From: Opisthorchis felineus | Lineage: Eukaryota; Platyhelminthes; Trematoda; Opisthorchiida; Opisthorchiidae | Direction of reading: 5' to 3' | DNA length: 64,000 nucleotides | Assembly (NCBI GenBank): GCA_004794785.1 | Contig: SJOL01008583.1 | Location: 416,304 to 480,303 of the forward strand | Part shown: piece by piece, positions 48,060 to 59,800 of the stretch | How the letters are laid out: each line of letters opens with the position of its first letter | Numbering within the stretch: position 1 is the first letter of the stretch | Notes under the pieces: model-generated | The model's input: only the letters and a program-made list of their open reading frames with translations | Database searches by the model: none | What the model was told of the DNA's origin: nothing | Translations under genes and position numbers: made by a program

Positions 48060-50187
48060 GACCATTATTGTCGTGTTCGGTTGTCTATTCATCAGTTTTC
48101 CAGTTGTTCGACTTTGGAGGATGCGGGCGGGGAAGTTATTGACTTTGTGATTATAGAACAACTCAGTGAAGCCATCGATCGTAGAGTACGACGTACTGTT
48201 GAGAAGAAATTAGCCACATTTGAGCGCAAGTTCCACAGACTAGTCAAGCCAGCCGAGCAAACCAACAACGAAGCATGGATCAGGAACCTCTCCAGAAGAC
48301 AACTCACGGCAGCGGAGGAAAACGTGCTTATCAAAGAGCTTGATTTCAATTTCAAGGATGCTGGCAATCTAGAATATTTGGCTTCAAATCCAGCGGTTTC
48401 AATGAAGAAACCCAGCAAGTGATACGTCAAACCGTTGTTCCAGCTATCACGCGAAACAAAACACACAATGCTTTACCTACTGAAGGAAAAAGGGCAACAA
48501 GCAGCCTCAAAATGGACGAAACCATCGTTATTTTGCCAGCTGACAAAGGAAGAATGACAATCATTCTGGAGAAAGCAGAATACATTGACAAAGCCAACGC
48601 TCTACTCAATGACAAAACCACATACCGCCGTCAGCAGAACGACCAAACCGCAAAACTTACGAACACGATAAATAAAACCGTGAAGAAACTCAAGGATCTT
48701 CACAAAATTTCGGAGGAAGAGTACTGGAAAATGAAGGCTCGCGACTCAGAAGTTGCCCGATTCTACGGACTTCCAAAGGTTCACAAAGAAACGGTACCAT
48801 TACGCCCAATTGTCTCACTACCAGGAACACCCACATACAACATTTCAAGAGAATTATGGAAGCGGCTGAAATATCTCACCAATGGGTCCCAATATTCAAT
48901 CAACAATGCAGGACAATTTCTGGAGAGACTTAAACACGTGAAAGTTGAAGAAGATGAAATAATGGTGTCCTTCGATGTAACCTCGCTGTTCACATCGATT
49001 GATTTAAATGCCGCGAGGACGACGGTTGCTGAACTCCTGGACAACCGCGGAAACATCAACGGAACGCTCGGGAGAGAAGAAACATGTGAACTACTAGATC
49101 TGTGCTTGACAACCTACTTTGAGTTCAATGGAGAATATTACGAACAAATCAGAGGAGCGCCAATGGGGTCACCAATCTCTGGGCTCATCGCGGAAATTAC
49201 AATGCAGAAACTGGAGCGGATCGTGCTACCAGATATCAAACCAAAAATATGGGTACGATATGTGGACGACACGTTTGCTATTGTAAAGAAAAATGAACTG
49301 TCACGAGCGAATGAACTGCTGAACAACGTGTTTCCCGACATCCACTTCACAATGGAAACGGAGGAGAACAACAAATTGGCGTTCCTAGATGTGCTCGTCA
49401 CAAGGAAAACAAACGGCCAACTACAAACTGAAGTATACAGGAAAGAAACACATACAGATCAGATCCTCAACTACCACAGCAACCATCCGAACTGCCACAA
49501 ACGGAGCTGTGTTCGAACCCTATTCAAGCGGATCGAGACGCATTGCAACACAACAGAGATGAAGAAAAAAGAAGAGCGAAGACTCTACGAGACATTCCGG
49601 AATAACGGCTACCCAAGGAATTTCATCTGGAGGTGCTTACGAGACCAACACCAAGCTGATTTGTCAACACAACCAGAACAGAGAAAGATTACGCTGCCGT
49701 ACATCAGAAACGTCGCGGAGATGACTGCACGACATTTGCGGCAACATGGAATTACAGTCGCCTTCAAGCCTACAAACACATTGAGAAGAACTCTCTCGAA
49801 ACCAAAGGGGAGGTTGGATGCAGTGAAGAAGACGAACGTGGTCTACAAACTTAATTGTAACGACTGCGACAAACACTATGTTGGCCAAACTGGAAGAAAA
49901 CTCGCTACCAGAATACACGAGCACAAGCTTGCCAGCAGAAGACATGACCCAATGTCACTTGTCTCAATCCACGAGGACACAATCCACGAGAAGGACACAA
50001 GTTCAATTGGGACAATGTTCAAATATTTGCTCACGCAAGAACGAAACGGGAACGAGAGTTTGCCGAGGCGTGGTACTCCATAAAAAAGTCGATCAATAAA
50101 CACATCGACATTGACCCATTGCCATTTGACCACCTTATTATGTTTACTGGATCTGAAAGCGCTTTGTACACTTGGTTTCGGACGTGA
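48060..50187 (+). mobile_element. Penelope-like retroelement coding region, nearly intact, two frameshifts
   Basis: One PLE protein is spread over three frames. The N-terminal part is at 48060-48370 (KKLATFERKFHRLVK; ELDFNFKDAG). The main part is at about 48369-49970, and the C-terminal tail at about 49970-50187 (EGHKFNWDNVQIFAHARTKR; EFAEAWYSIKKSINKHIDID). No stop interrupts the correct frames. The PLE encodes a reverse transcriptase and a GIY-YIG nuclease used for target-primed insertion. No ATG starts the N-terminal frame, which is preceded by a stop at 48057, so the copy is probably 5'-truncated. No terminal repeat or hammerhead motif was found directly on either side. The pLTR insertion at 46697-47052 has its own target duplication and is separate. 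Confidence 0.85.
48419..50083 (+). CDS. PLE reverse transcriptase / GIY-YIG endonuclease (main open frame, 554 codons)
   Basis: Visible domains, with residues counted from the ATG at 48419. The RT N-terminal PLE motif LPKVHK is at 118-123, followed by PLRPIVS. RT motif A is SFDVTSLFTSI with catalytic Asp186. GAPMGSPIS has Met249. The catalytic box YVDD is at 281-284 (49259-49270), followed by KLAFLDVLV. The GIY-YIG endonuclease is at about 475-503: VYKL in place of GIY, a CNDC cysteine pair at 480-483, YVG at 487-489, then RKLATRIHEHK with Arg498. All RT catalytic residues are present. The frame ends 50-60 residues early because of a frameshift near 49970; the rest of the endonuclease C-terminus continues in the next frame to 50187. 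The true N-terminus lies upstream in another frame, so this ATG is not the original start. Confidence 0.85.
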   Translation: MIRQTVVPAITRNKTHNALPTEGKRATSSLKMDETIVILPADKGRMTIILEKAEYIDKANALLNDKTTYRRQQNDQTAKLTNTINKTVKKLKDLHKISEEEYWKMKARDSEVARFYGLPKVHKETVPLRPIVSLPGTPTYNISRELWKRLKYLTNGSQYSINNAGQFLERLKHVKVEEDEIMVSFDVTSLFTSIDLNAARTTVAELLDNRGNINGTLGREETCELLDLCLTTYFEFNGEYYEQIRGAPMGSPISGLIAEITMQKLERIVLPDIKPKIWVRYVDDTFAIVKKNELSRANELLNNVFPDIHFTMETEENNKLAFLDVLVTRKTNGQLQTEVYRKETHTDQILNYHSNHPNCHKRSCVRTLFKRIETHCNTTEMKKKEERRLYETFRNNGYPRNFIWRCLRDQHQADLSTQPEQRKITLPYIRNVAEMTARHLRQHGITVAFKPTNTLRRTLSKPKGRLDAVKKTNVVYKLNCNDCDKHYVGQTGRKLATRIHEHKLASRRHDPMSLVSIHEDTIHEKDTSSIGTMFKYLLTQERNGNESLPRRGTP

Positions 50188-53174
50188 ACGTTTGCAGATT
50201 CCTTACAGCACCAGATTCAAACTTTGAATTTTGTGAACTACCCAAGAAAGGTCTCTGGATTTGCAGGAAGGCCCACGTTTTTTTGTACTGCAGCTCAAGA
50301 TTTTATCTAACTGGCTTCACGCGAATGTGACCTGCGAATAATTTTTGACTGCGTCATATTTAGTCACCGAAGCTCGTTTTATTGCTGTTGGTAACTTGAA
50401 ATGTGGTCGTATTCGCTGGAACTTGCACGCAGGCGGCCTGTTTAACATCAAAATAGAAATGACATTTTATTGATTTTTAGCGTGTATGTACTGTTAATCG
50501 TGTGTTTCGGAAAATAATGAAAATGCCAGGTAAGGCATATGGTTCAAAGTCGCATTCCAAAGCAAGCTATTTACGATAGATCGAAGAAAATCGGCAGAAT
50601 TCGGGAACGCCAAAACATCCGATACTGTACCACCGCGTAAATTTGAAGAATTGTAACGTCTGAATCATTCCATGGTGGAATCCATTACAAATCACATAAG
50701 CCTGCAGGATGATTATTCTTGCGGAGTCGTGCGCAACGTGCAAAACAAGCATGCCATTCAAAATGTGTCCAGTCTCCGCAATGTGATCGCGATCAGGTGG
50801 ACTTGCATGACATCCGGAGACACAAGGTCCTGAGTATCGTAGTTTATCAGCGTGCCCAGTATTGCTTACTTGCTATAAGAAAAGAACTAGAGTGAATTCA
50901 GTCATTTCATTTTCCAACCATTGGCCATATATATATATGCAGTAGTCATGCGTAAAACATTTCGCCAGAATCAGAAGGAGCATCCTTTCTTTAAGTAGCC
51001 AACTGAGTGGCGCTACTTCTTGCCCAACCGACGAGTTTATGCTGCACATTTGAGTGCTGTTTTCAGTGTTGACTTTTTGCCACATTGGTGTGAATTTCGA
51101 GAGCGTATGATGAGCAAAATGTCTATTCCGAAGATTAAACTTCTGTTTTGAGGTAGCTTTACGGACCTGGGTGCATCAGCACCGACATCTCAACCTTTGA
51201 AGCTCTGTGCACTTGCAAGCCTATTTGTGCCGTCTGCCTGTTATCGTTACCTACGGGATGCATATCACTAGTTCCAGATGCTGGCTTTAAATCCTAAGCG
51301 TTCTCCACTTAACGGTCAGACACTGCAGTCAAACCGGATTGGCTGACAAGACCTGTCTCCTTTGCTGACAGGGTTTATTATAAATTCCCGAAAATGACCG
51401 AAAATGTGAAGGTTCCTGGGAGGTATGATCATTCTCAACATATGTTTCAATCATTGTTTTCCTTCTCTTAACCACGTTGTGTGTCCCTGTCGCTTGACTG
51501 ATATGTAACCGGGACGTTCTGCTTATCGCTGGATTTAAAAAGTGCGTAAGTCTGTTCTGATTATGCATTTCTATTATTCTTAAAACTTGGGTGTTTCCTG
51601 CGTATAACAACAGGGTTAGTTCCTGATGTACAATTCAATTAAGGTGCTTGAGCTAACGAGATCTTTAGATGAAAGGTTATCCGTATGCCTGAATCAAACC
51701 AACAATAGCATAAAAACGCTGTACCACTGCAAGCAATCTATGTTCTTGCTACTATGACATAAGATAACTAAAATCAATGGGATTTTAGGAAAGAGGAGCA
51801 AACGAAAGTGAGATTATTAAATGGCTGTTGGCATAAAATGCATACCGCGGACAGTATGCAGACATTTCAAGACAAAGTTTGTGTTGTATCCGGTGTGTGT
51901 AGTTCATTTTTGATGTGCCTGAGTGGTGAAGTAATCCTAGTTATGCGTTATTGGACCTATGTAGAGCTATGCGGGCACTCGTAGGGGAGTAACTGTTAAG
52001 TGGTTTGCTAAAGAACAAACCTGGAAAATTTCACCACGTGAAAAATTTCCGCTAAGTGAGTAATGTGCAAAGTAAAATAAATGTAACCTCCAGAATGATA
52101 GGAGCGTACTGTTATGGTTGTCGTAGGATATGTTGAGTTCATTTTATTGTATTCTGCTCGTTTGGCAGTCACCCCTCGCAATTATTCTGGTCGGCCCAAA
52201 CTAACTCTAAGAGGGAGTTGAGGTTTGCCGTTTTTGAAGGTTGGTTTCAGTGCATATTCACATACTAAATGATGAAAAAACTACTCATATCTGACTTAAT
52301 AAGTTTACGCAAGAGCTGTGCGCACCTGAATTTTACCATATCCACAACAACACGGTCTTGTGACCTTGGTGACCACGGAAGACTGGTTTTCTCTTTGCAA
52401 AATGTTCTAAATCGGGGTCAGTTCTATCTGGCTAGAGAGCGCACATGGTGATCCTCAGACAAATAAATGCAACCAAAAAGCCACGATTTTTGATGCGGAA
52501 AGATGACATTGGTTTGAGTCATTTAGGTGCCGCTGGTTAAAGCGCGCTGTCCAGTCACCAAGCACTGCTCAAACTTTACACTCCTAAACGTGGCGCAAAT
52601 GTTTTGTTACGCAAGCGTGACACAATAGAGCAAGTAGTTGTTGATATTTTTATGGGGTTTAAATCGGAGCTTCCAAATGGGCCGTACCAGAGATACATGG
52701 AAACGGATACGTTGAATTAGTTATGCAACCCGACTGCGGATGAATGGTTCGGTACAACTAGAGTACACACAAGTGAGCATAGGTGACCTTCACATACAGC
52801 ATGGCACAATGTCTCACTTATGAGCGAGTATGCGAAAATTGTCCTATCGGGACGCACGAAGGTCAACCCATGTGCTGTGAACGTTATCCTAAATAAAACT
52901 GCGGTGGAAATAATCGCATAATGCTTTCAGCTGGCTTGAAAGCAGTGAGCAGGCCAATCTACTGCCTTGGAGCCACACAGGCGCACTGGCCAATTTGTGG
53001 GAGGAAATATCTTTATGCATCAGACTCTTAGTATCGTTGTGTAGAGGCTACCGATATCTTCGCGTGATTCCGAGAGCCTCCGCAAGTTGTCCAAATTATA
53101 GTTGGCTACATGATGTCCCACTATGCACAACATGATAGTTGCTGCACTCGACGTGTTTTCGGCTACCTTGTTGC
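50188..53174. other. No supported gene; possible SINE trace near 52535
   Basis: At 52530-52560 GTGCCGCTGGTTAAAGCGCGC resembles a SINE box A (compare TGGCTTAGTGGTTAGAGCGCG at 53187), but no box B follows at the proper distance. A short TA run lies at 50926-50937. Nothing else is supported. Confidence 0.35.
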
Positions 53175-53400
53175 TTGGGGGCGGGATGGCTTAGTGGTTA
53201 GAGCGCGAATTGACCGACCGGAAGGTCCGTGGTTTAAACCCGACCTCTGCCTCTCGACTTCCCCTGTCTAGGCTTGGGCAAGCTGGCAGCATCCCAGCCC
53301 TCGTGCTTCATTCGGGTGGCGTGGCAGCTAGGAACCGAAATGGTGTTACCGCTGAACGATTATTTTTCATTATTTTATGATGGAGGCAGGTGACGCATCT
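53175..53400 (+). repeat. tRNA-derived SINE
   Basis: Box A TGGCTTAGTGG (53187-53197) and box B GGTTTAAACCC (53231-53241) are 44 nt apart in a GC-rich tRNA-like head, GGCGGGATGGCTTAGTGG. It is followed by a non-tRNA body (CTTCCCCTGTCTAGGCTTGG onward) and a T-rich stretch to about 53400. The box A/B promoter implies RNA polymerase III transcription when intact. No anticodon arm of a functional tRNA can be formed. Target-site duplications were not found, so the 3' end is approximate. Confidence 0.6.
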
Positions 53401-55700
53401 TAAGTTTTTCATGTTTTTCATCCCATGACTCCTGAATAATCATCACGAAAACCCGTGCAAGGCCCGTGAAAGGCACATCCTAAGATGCTACGATACGTAT
53501 TGACGTAGTTTCACAAATCAGGAATAAGGGTCTTTTGCTCCGATAATACACCACCCTAATAGTCTCAAATAAGCCATAAAATTGGAGCTTAGTATTCCGT
53601 CGTTATGGACAACGCCTGCGGAAGCAAGATGTTCCTGTTATATGTTGGCTATTCTTCTTAATCATGGTCGGTTTCTCCAAACCAGATTCGCTTGATTCTT
53701 CTAAGGGCACCTTTTGAAATGTGTCTGTCTTTTTTTGGATTTGTACGCGCGCTGACCTGATCTATTCTACAAAAAGGTCTGTGAAAATTCTCGAGCTTTA
53801 TAGAGTCTCCAAATGTAGTGTCTCCGAATCGCCATTCCTATTCGTCTTTACAGGGTGTTTCCTTGGGCTCATTGTTTCATTCCCAGGCTTACAACCATAT
53901 AAAGGCCCGTCTAATGCACTATCACCTCCCGGTGCACAGAAGAGTTCAGTTTGCAGAAGTTCTCATAATTATGAAGTGTTTTTCGCTGTCATTGTCACAT
54001 TGTCCAAATGAGACTGAACGTGCCGAGCAGTTCTACACGCCAGGTTTCCCTCACTAACTGACTGGATGGTAAGCAGAGAAAACTATTTTTTGCAGCTCAC
54101 CTTGTCAGTCAAACGAGGTAAGTTTTAACACGCAGTCGTTATTTCAGATGCAGGCTACTGAATAGCGTGGAATTAACAGAGCTCCGTGGACGTTTGTTAA
54201 GGCACAAGAAACCAAGCCTTGTTCTCAACAAGGTGAACCACTGTCCTTTGGAACTAGTTTAGTGAGGTAAGACATAAACGTCACTTTCATTCTTCGGGCG
54301 TTGCCAAGGCCGACCAACCAGGCACTATAAATTACTCGTATCTGTCTTATCAGATTTGCAATAGGGTTATTCCGGTATACTTATCATGCAGATTATTTCC
54401 GTTTAATGAAAGAGGTTTTCGTGACGCTCACTTTGTCTATGCAAGTAACAGTTTCAAAACTCGATAACGCAGAGTGTGAAACTACGGAAATGTTTTTGGC
54501 ATGCACATTAAATGCTCTAATGCGGATCAATCCACCATTTAAAGGAGCGCAGAGGACATCCCTTACGATGCCTGTAATTGCCTTTATAAATTCAGTAAAA
54601 TTGATGTTGGTCTGGAGAAATGTTTTGGAAGGATACGTCATGGTGATAGTTTCGCCTATGTTGTTGGCAGGGTTGTGGGGGAGGAAACGATAGCCGAAAA
54701 ATCCTACCACGTGAAATATGCAACCATGACTACATTTCAGCCACAAAAACGACGCTAATCGGTACGATATGTTTTGTCGTCGATTGTCAGTTCGAAAAAA
54801 CGATTGGTCGTTAGAAAGCTATGTATAAAAAATCTTGATGATGGCGCTGAATTCGCTGTTAAATTTGCTCAGTATTCTGCGATGCACAAATTAAACCAGT
54901 CAGTTACGTAACTGTTTTTGGAGTGAACATGATTTTTCCCTAATAGGGTGACATTATTACATTCAACAGTGTACAAACTGGGAAAAGAATCATTAAAATA
55001 CATTCTTGGGTGCTGTTAAAAACATGTAACGTGCTTTATTCCATTCGGAGTCAGTTTAGACTCTACTGGACTGATATTAATATCTCTGTCTCAACTCATC
55101 CGGCACCATTCCAGCCAATTAGTCTTCCGTTGGAAAAAATAAGTAGTATATGAAAATGGGTTTGGTTTCTCATTCTCTGCCTGCATTTGATTGCGAGTGA
55201 TCCCAACTGCATTCAGCTTCACTACAAGCAATTATAGCGAGTCATTTTATGATTGACGGACAAGAAATTTACAGACTCGAATTAAGAAACTTCCGACAGC
55301 AGTTGACTGTGAGTAATTTTCTAAATGGAAATTAAACCCAAGATTTTTTACTTGCCGATTCCTGCGTGTGTTTAAGTGAATACTGTTTGGTATTCAGAGG
55401 GCCTTCAAGTCAACACCGAGTCCATACTTAATCGAATGTAAACTAAAATATCCGTCCTACTATTATCGTTTATTTTTGAAGAGCATGTTCACAGACATAA
55501 AAAGTAAATGCAAGCGGTGAATGTGAAAGGGTTGCAGGAGAATATGAGATAGAAGAGAGAAACGTCTCATTCGAAGTCATTCCACCAACAGTTCCAGTCA
55601 GATAAGATGAAGAATTATGGTATGGAAGCACGCGTGTAAAGATCAACAACCGAAGAAACAACAAACAATGCTGAATGCTCTTCAAGGCTCGGTAAGTGAC
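53401..55700. other. No supported gene
   Basis: Overlapping frames at 53721-54057 and 54393-54746 have no recognised motif. The minus-strand frame at 54393-54746 is open for 117 codons and ends near a GAAACG-rich segment, but no family or splice context is clear. Confidence 0.35.
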
Positions 55701-55872
55701 AGCACAGTCAAGACTCGGACATAAGGCACAAAGTGTCCGTCATACTGGGTCTGGTGTGAGATTCAATGTACACTCAATGCCATGTACCACGCATAAAAGT
55801 GTCGTAAGTACGCAGAGAGCCCACAATGGCAAGCGGACACAAGTCGCGGACTGTGACCTTAGGAATTCTCAG

Positions 55873-56890
55873 TCAAATAACAGCCTTGGCGGATTGAGGA
55901 AAGCAGATACCTCGATAAGAGATGATCATCGGTTGGTGGACCAAAAAGTCGACATCACAACAAATTGCACGTAAGGCTGAGATTATGGCGAGGGAATATT
56001 CATCAGCACCATACTTCTGCTTCTTCTCATTCCACAGAGTCACTCCGCGCCCATCCGAGACTATGCTGACGTCTATCACAGTTGCTCGGCGCTCCCGAAC
56101 AACGATTAGGTGAGGATTGATAAAGGAAGTCGAAGTAGGTGCTCTCAACTCCTGGATGACGGTGTATCCCAGGCGACGGAGACGTTTAGCGAGTTCCCTT
56201 TCAACCCGATTACGACGAGCACATCTGGCATCATGCGTGATCCAGCAGGACTGCAAAATATGCACCAAACTCTCCGGTTGGCTACAGTTTCCACAACATA
56301 AGATCGTCTGGCCACCATGACCATTCCGAGCGCTTCTAACTCTTGTCCTGAGCAGATTGCATCGGAGCTGGATACCGCAGATAAATATCCGAGGAAACAC
56401 TCGTTCTGGAAATACAAGCCATCGATACGAAAGAGGCGAAGCGACCAACTCTCGCAAACCACGATCGTCAACGCTGTTGTGCAGACTATCACCCAAGCAG
56501 CCACCAGCTCTTCCTTGGTGTTTACGCATGCACCATGGACTCGGATCGGAAGGATGAGATCCCGAACAATCTTACCAAATGCGGAATCGTTGACCACATT
56601 GCGTAGTACTCGGCACTGGGCAGAAAGGAGTTTTTCCGTACGCGCTCTCCGCTGCATCGGGATTGTTGCACTCAGACTTGGGATACCAAGTCCCCCACGT
56701 TGTTTAGCGGCGTGGATGTAGCTGATCGGTACACGTAGCCAGCCACGAATAGATTGCCTGACGTAGTTGTCCAACCTTTTGAGCGTGTTTCGGCGGGCTT
56801 GGGTGAGCACGAGCGAATATGTCAGCCTCGGTATCAGGTAGTTCCTCGTGATCTCCATTCTTTGATGCGGCTTCGGCGGGGCGCTAAAGT
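55873..56890 (-). pseudogene. R2-like LINE, 3' half (RT thumb, zinc knuckle, restriction-like endonuclease)
   Basis: On the minus strand the first frame (56890 to about 56500) reads PPKPHQRMEITRNYLIPRL, VRQSIRGWLRV and RGGLGIPSLSATIPMQRRAR, the post-RT region of R2-type elements. After a frameshift the second frame (56529 to 55873) continues with GDSLHNSVDDRGLRE. It then has a C-X2-C-X7-H-X4-C zinc knuckle (Cys79, Cys82, His90, Cys95), then CWITHDARCARRNRV. The restriction-like endonuclease has the PD motif changed to PH (His140), then VIDVSIVSD with Asp153 kept. It ends MIISYRGICFPQSAKAVI, and then a stop. R2-type elements use this endonuclease for target nicking, so the PD-to-PH change suggests an inactive enzyme. 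The copy is 5'-truncated at about 56890. DNA at 55700-55870 may be its 3' untranslated region. Confidence 0.8.
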
Positions 56891-59800
56891 AGCTGTCCTA
56901 CTACGTAAGATGAATACGCGCGAGTGGTTGTCTTGTTCACTCAATTGTTCCTTCCGATGCCTAGAATTTCCCAAAGGTGCAAATGTGCGTTTGTTGCTTT
57001 CAGCATTCATTAACTTTCACTCACTATGTCGTTCGCACTTCCGGGATGGCTGTCAAACGGCAGCACAACTGCGATTGCCTTTTTACGGAGAAAGCATTTC
57101 TGGATCGGGCGCATCAGCTGCATAACACAAGCTAATAAATTCAGTACATGTGGGACAGGACTACTAAGGCTGCACGTACTATTTTGCGGGCTCTCAGCTG
57201 CAAAGATTGGCTGAAGACTGATTAATGCAGCTGTTAACTAATTTGGAAGTGACATACATGAACACATTGTTGCATTAAACAACCTAACACCACCAAGATA
57301 TTCACATTTACGGCTGGTTTAGTTGGCTTGTCGTTACATTATCAGTTACAATATGTGTAAAACTACTCACCTATACCTGCTCGTCGAGTTAGACTATATT
57401 ACAGAGTTCAAACTGCTTGTCCCTTTAATTATCTCAAACTAGTTTTTGGTTGTCAGATTGAAATTGCGTTATGATGCCATGCATATTCAGCTTAAATTTA
57501 CATAAATGTATGCTGTATGCAGCAATTGCTTTTTGTAATGATTATGTATAAATTTCTATCCCACCGATCGAAAGTGAGCAGGTCAAGTCCCAGAAAGCAT
57601 TGGAGCTCAGACGAGCCGTTTTCTTTTAAAGTCATCTAATCTATCCGATAACCGGATGATTTTAATTTTACGCATCTTGCCGATTGGAACGTCCTTTGGC
57701 ATTCTCATAGATTAGTCGTTTGGGGTTTCTTGGGTCTTTTCCCATCAAATTTTAAATTTGTTTATATGTATTTTATGCTCTGTCAGCGGTAAGAGGTTAA
57801 ACCTCAAACATAATAACATTACAATGTTCCTGTGTCTACTCGAACGAGCTTTACGATAATTTTGAGTAATCTCCATAGGATAATGAAAGCGCATTTTGGT
57901 TTAAGAGCACAACTTTTGGTAGACCTTTGGAGATATGACAGAACAAATTGCAAATGCGACAATGGTATTTGAAAGCACAGATAACGCCACAAATAAACAT
58001 CAGAAGTATGGATCAAGCAGAACACAGATTGATGCACTTTGATAAATTTCGCCTGCATTTTTATTCTAAGTAAGAATGAAAACATGGTTAACATCATGGC
58101 TACCTGACAGCCTGTCCTCGATGGACACTTTTTCGTTTGTGTTAGCACGCGATCACTGCTTGCGTTTTTTGTGGTTTGGTGCATTCGCACAGACAACATA
58201 TATACACGGAAAAATTAGGTCCACTATTGTGTTCAGCAGCTGTTTCTCACACGTAAGAACAATTCCCCACAAAAATTTCCTACTGTGAATTTCGTGATTT
58301 GACCTCGAGAGCCTATACTCCGACGTCGTTCTGGGACAAACACCAAAAACGCAAAACCAGCGTCTACACACTACCTGTGATGCTGCGTTAGTGGCAAACC
58401 TTGAATTTTCGCGAATTTTGCGCGGAAATGATTGGATTCTGTGCGCATCACTTTATTTCGCGCCCAATTTTGTTTTGTAAGATTCAAAATGAGTTTACAT
58501 CACTGCAGGTAGCTGATTATGCTCACTGACAAGATAAAGTTCATTATTGTCTTATCAGTTCTACTGTCGCTGGTCTCAGTGCATGTAACTTAGAGGCAAG
58601 ATTTCTATTCTCCCAGTTAGCGATTAGGTTCGTTCCTTTTATTCTGAACCATCAGCATTGATTACTCAGTTCATTCGGAAATGGTACAATGCATACATTG
58701 CGTAATTATATAACATAGAAAATATTATAGTGGAATAGTAGTGCGATGAACCAAAGGTTGGTTAGTGGGTTGATTGGAAGAGGACTGATGATATCAATTG
58801 GGATCTTACACACGTCATTTGTGGGTTTTTCAGTGTGGGGTAGGAAGCAGTGAACCTCACTGGTTAGCAATAAAATTCTCCAAGTAAACTCCACGTTGTT
58901 GCTGAATTACTTGAGCCCATGCAGTTATGAGACACATCACTTAGCGGTCTTCTGTCACATTGACCATGGGGTAGATAGAGCTATAGTAATTCCGTCAAAA
59001 CGAAGTCTGTTCTCTGTTCTAGGTACCGAAATTACAATTGATTCCGATGGGTTGAAAAGTGTCAGATTTACGAAATACAGGTGATTTGAAAAAAGGGGGG
59101 ACAACGGCCGAGATTGGATGGCTCAGTCTGGTGTTTTGATGCAGTCGTGATACTAGTCATACAGACAGAAACATCAAATAAACATCACTTACTTTGGTTT
59201 ATTTGGTTTTGACTTTTTTATCGACATTCCACTAGTATCACCGAGGAAATGCTTGCTTGGGCAAAACAAGAAGAGTGATTCAGTATTATATACGTTCGAG
59301 ATTTCTTGGGTTGTTCACTTAACTAAAAAGTTGACAATATGCCGTTGGATGAGGGTACATAATTTCTAATCAGTCACAAAAATAACTTTATGAAACTGTG
59401 TTCTTGTAATGCGGTCTTCTCGTGTACCATTACAATGTGCAACAAATCGGTTGGTGTTATATAGGGCTTCTCCGCTTCACACTACACTTTATCTTGAATC
59501 TTGTATTCAGTGTAATTTTGAGCTTATATAAAAGTACGGGTGCACTATTTAAATCTGAAAGGCTGAGATGTCATCAACGTGTGGTAAGTGACCTGTGCAA
59601 TGGTGCCGACCTCACAACAAACTGAGTAACGCGGACTACATGTGTTAACATTTCAAGTACCGAAATCGTCGCCTGAGAGATGGTCCCCTGTATATGCAGA
59701 ACTATCGTGTGCATGCATCACAATGAATGTTAGCCCTGGCTTCATTCAAGGGAAATAATATGTGCAGTTCTGGTTAAACTCAGTGGCCGCTTTAAAATAA

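Noticed and set aside
53181..53250. Functional tRNA gene
   Set aside because: Only boxes A and B are tRNA-like. There are no paired acceptor ends or clear anticodon arm, and non-tRNA SINE body follows.
55696..56721. Plus-strand open frames at 55.7-56.7 kb
   Set aside because: They are shadows of the minus-strand R2-like element, whose motifs are clear.
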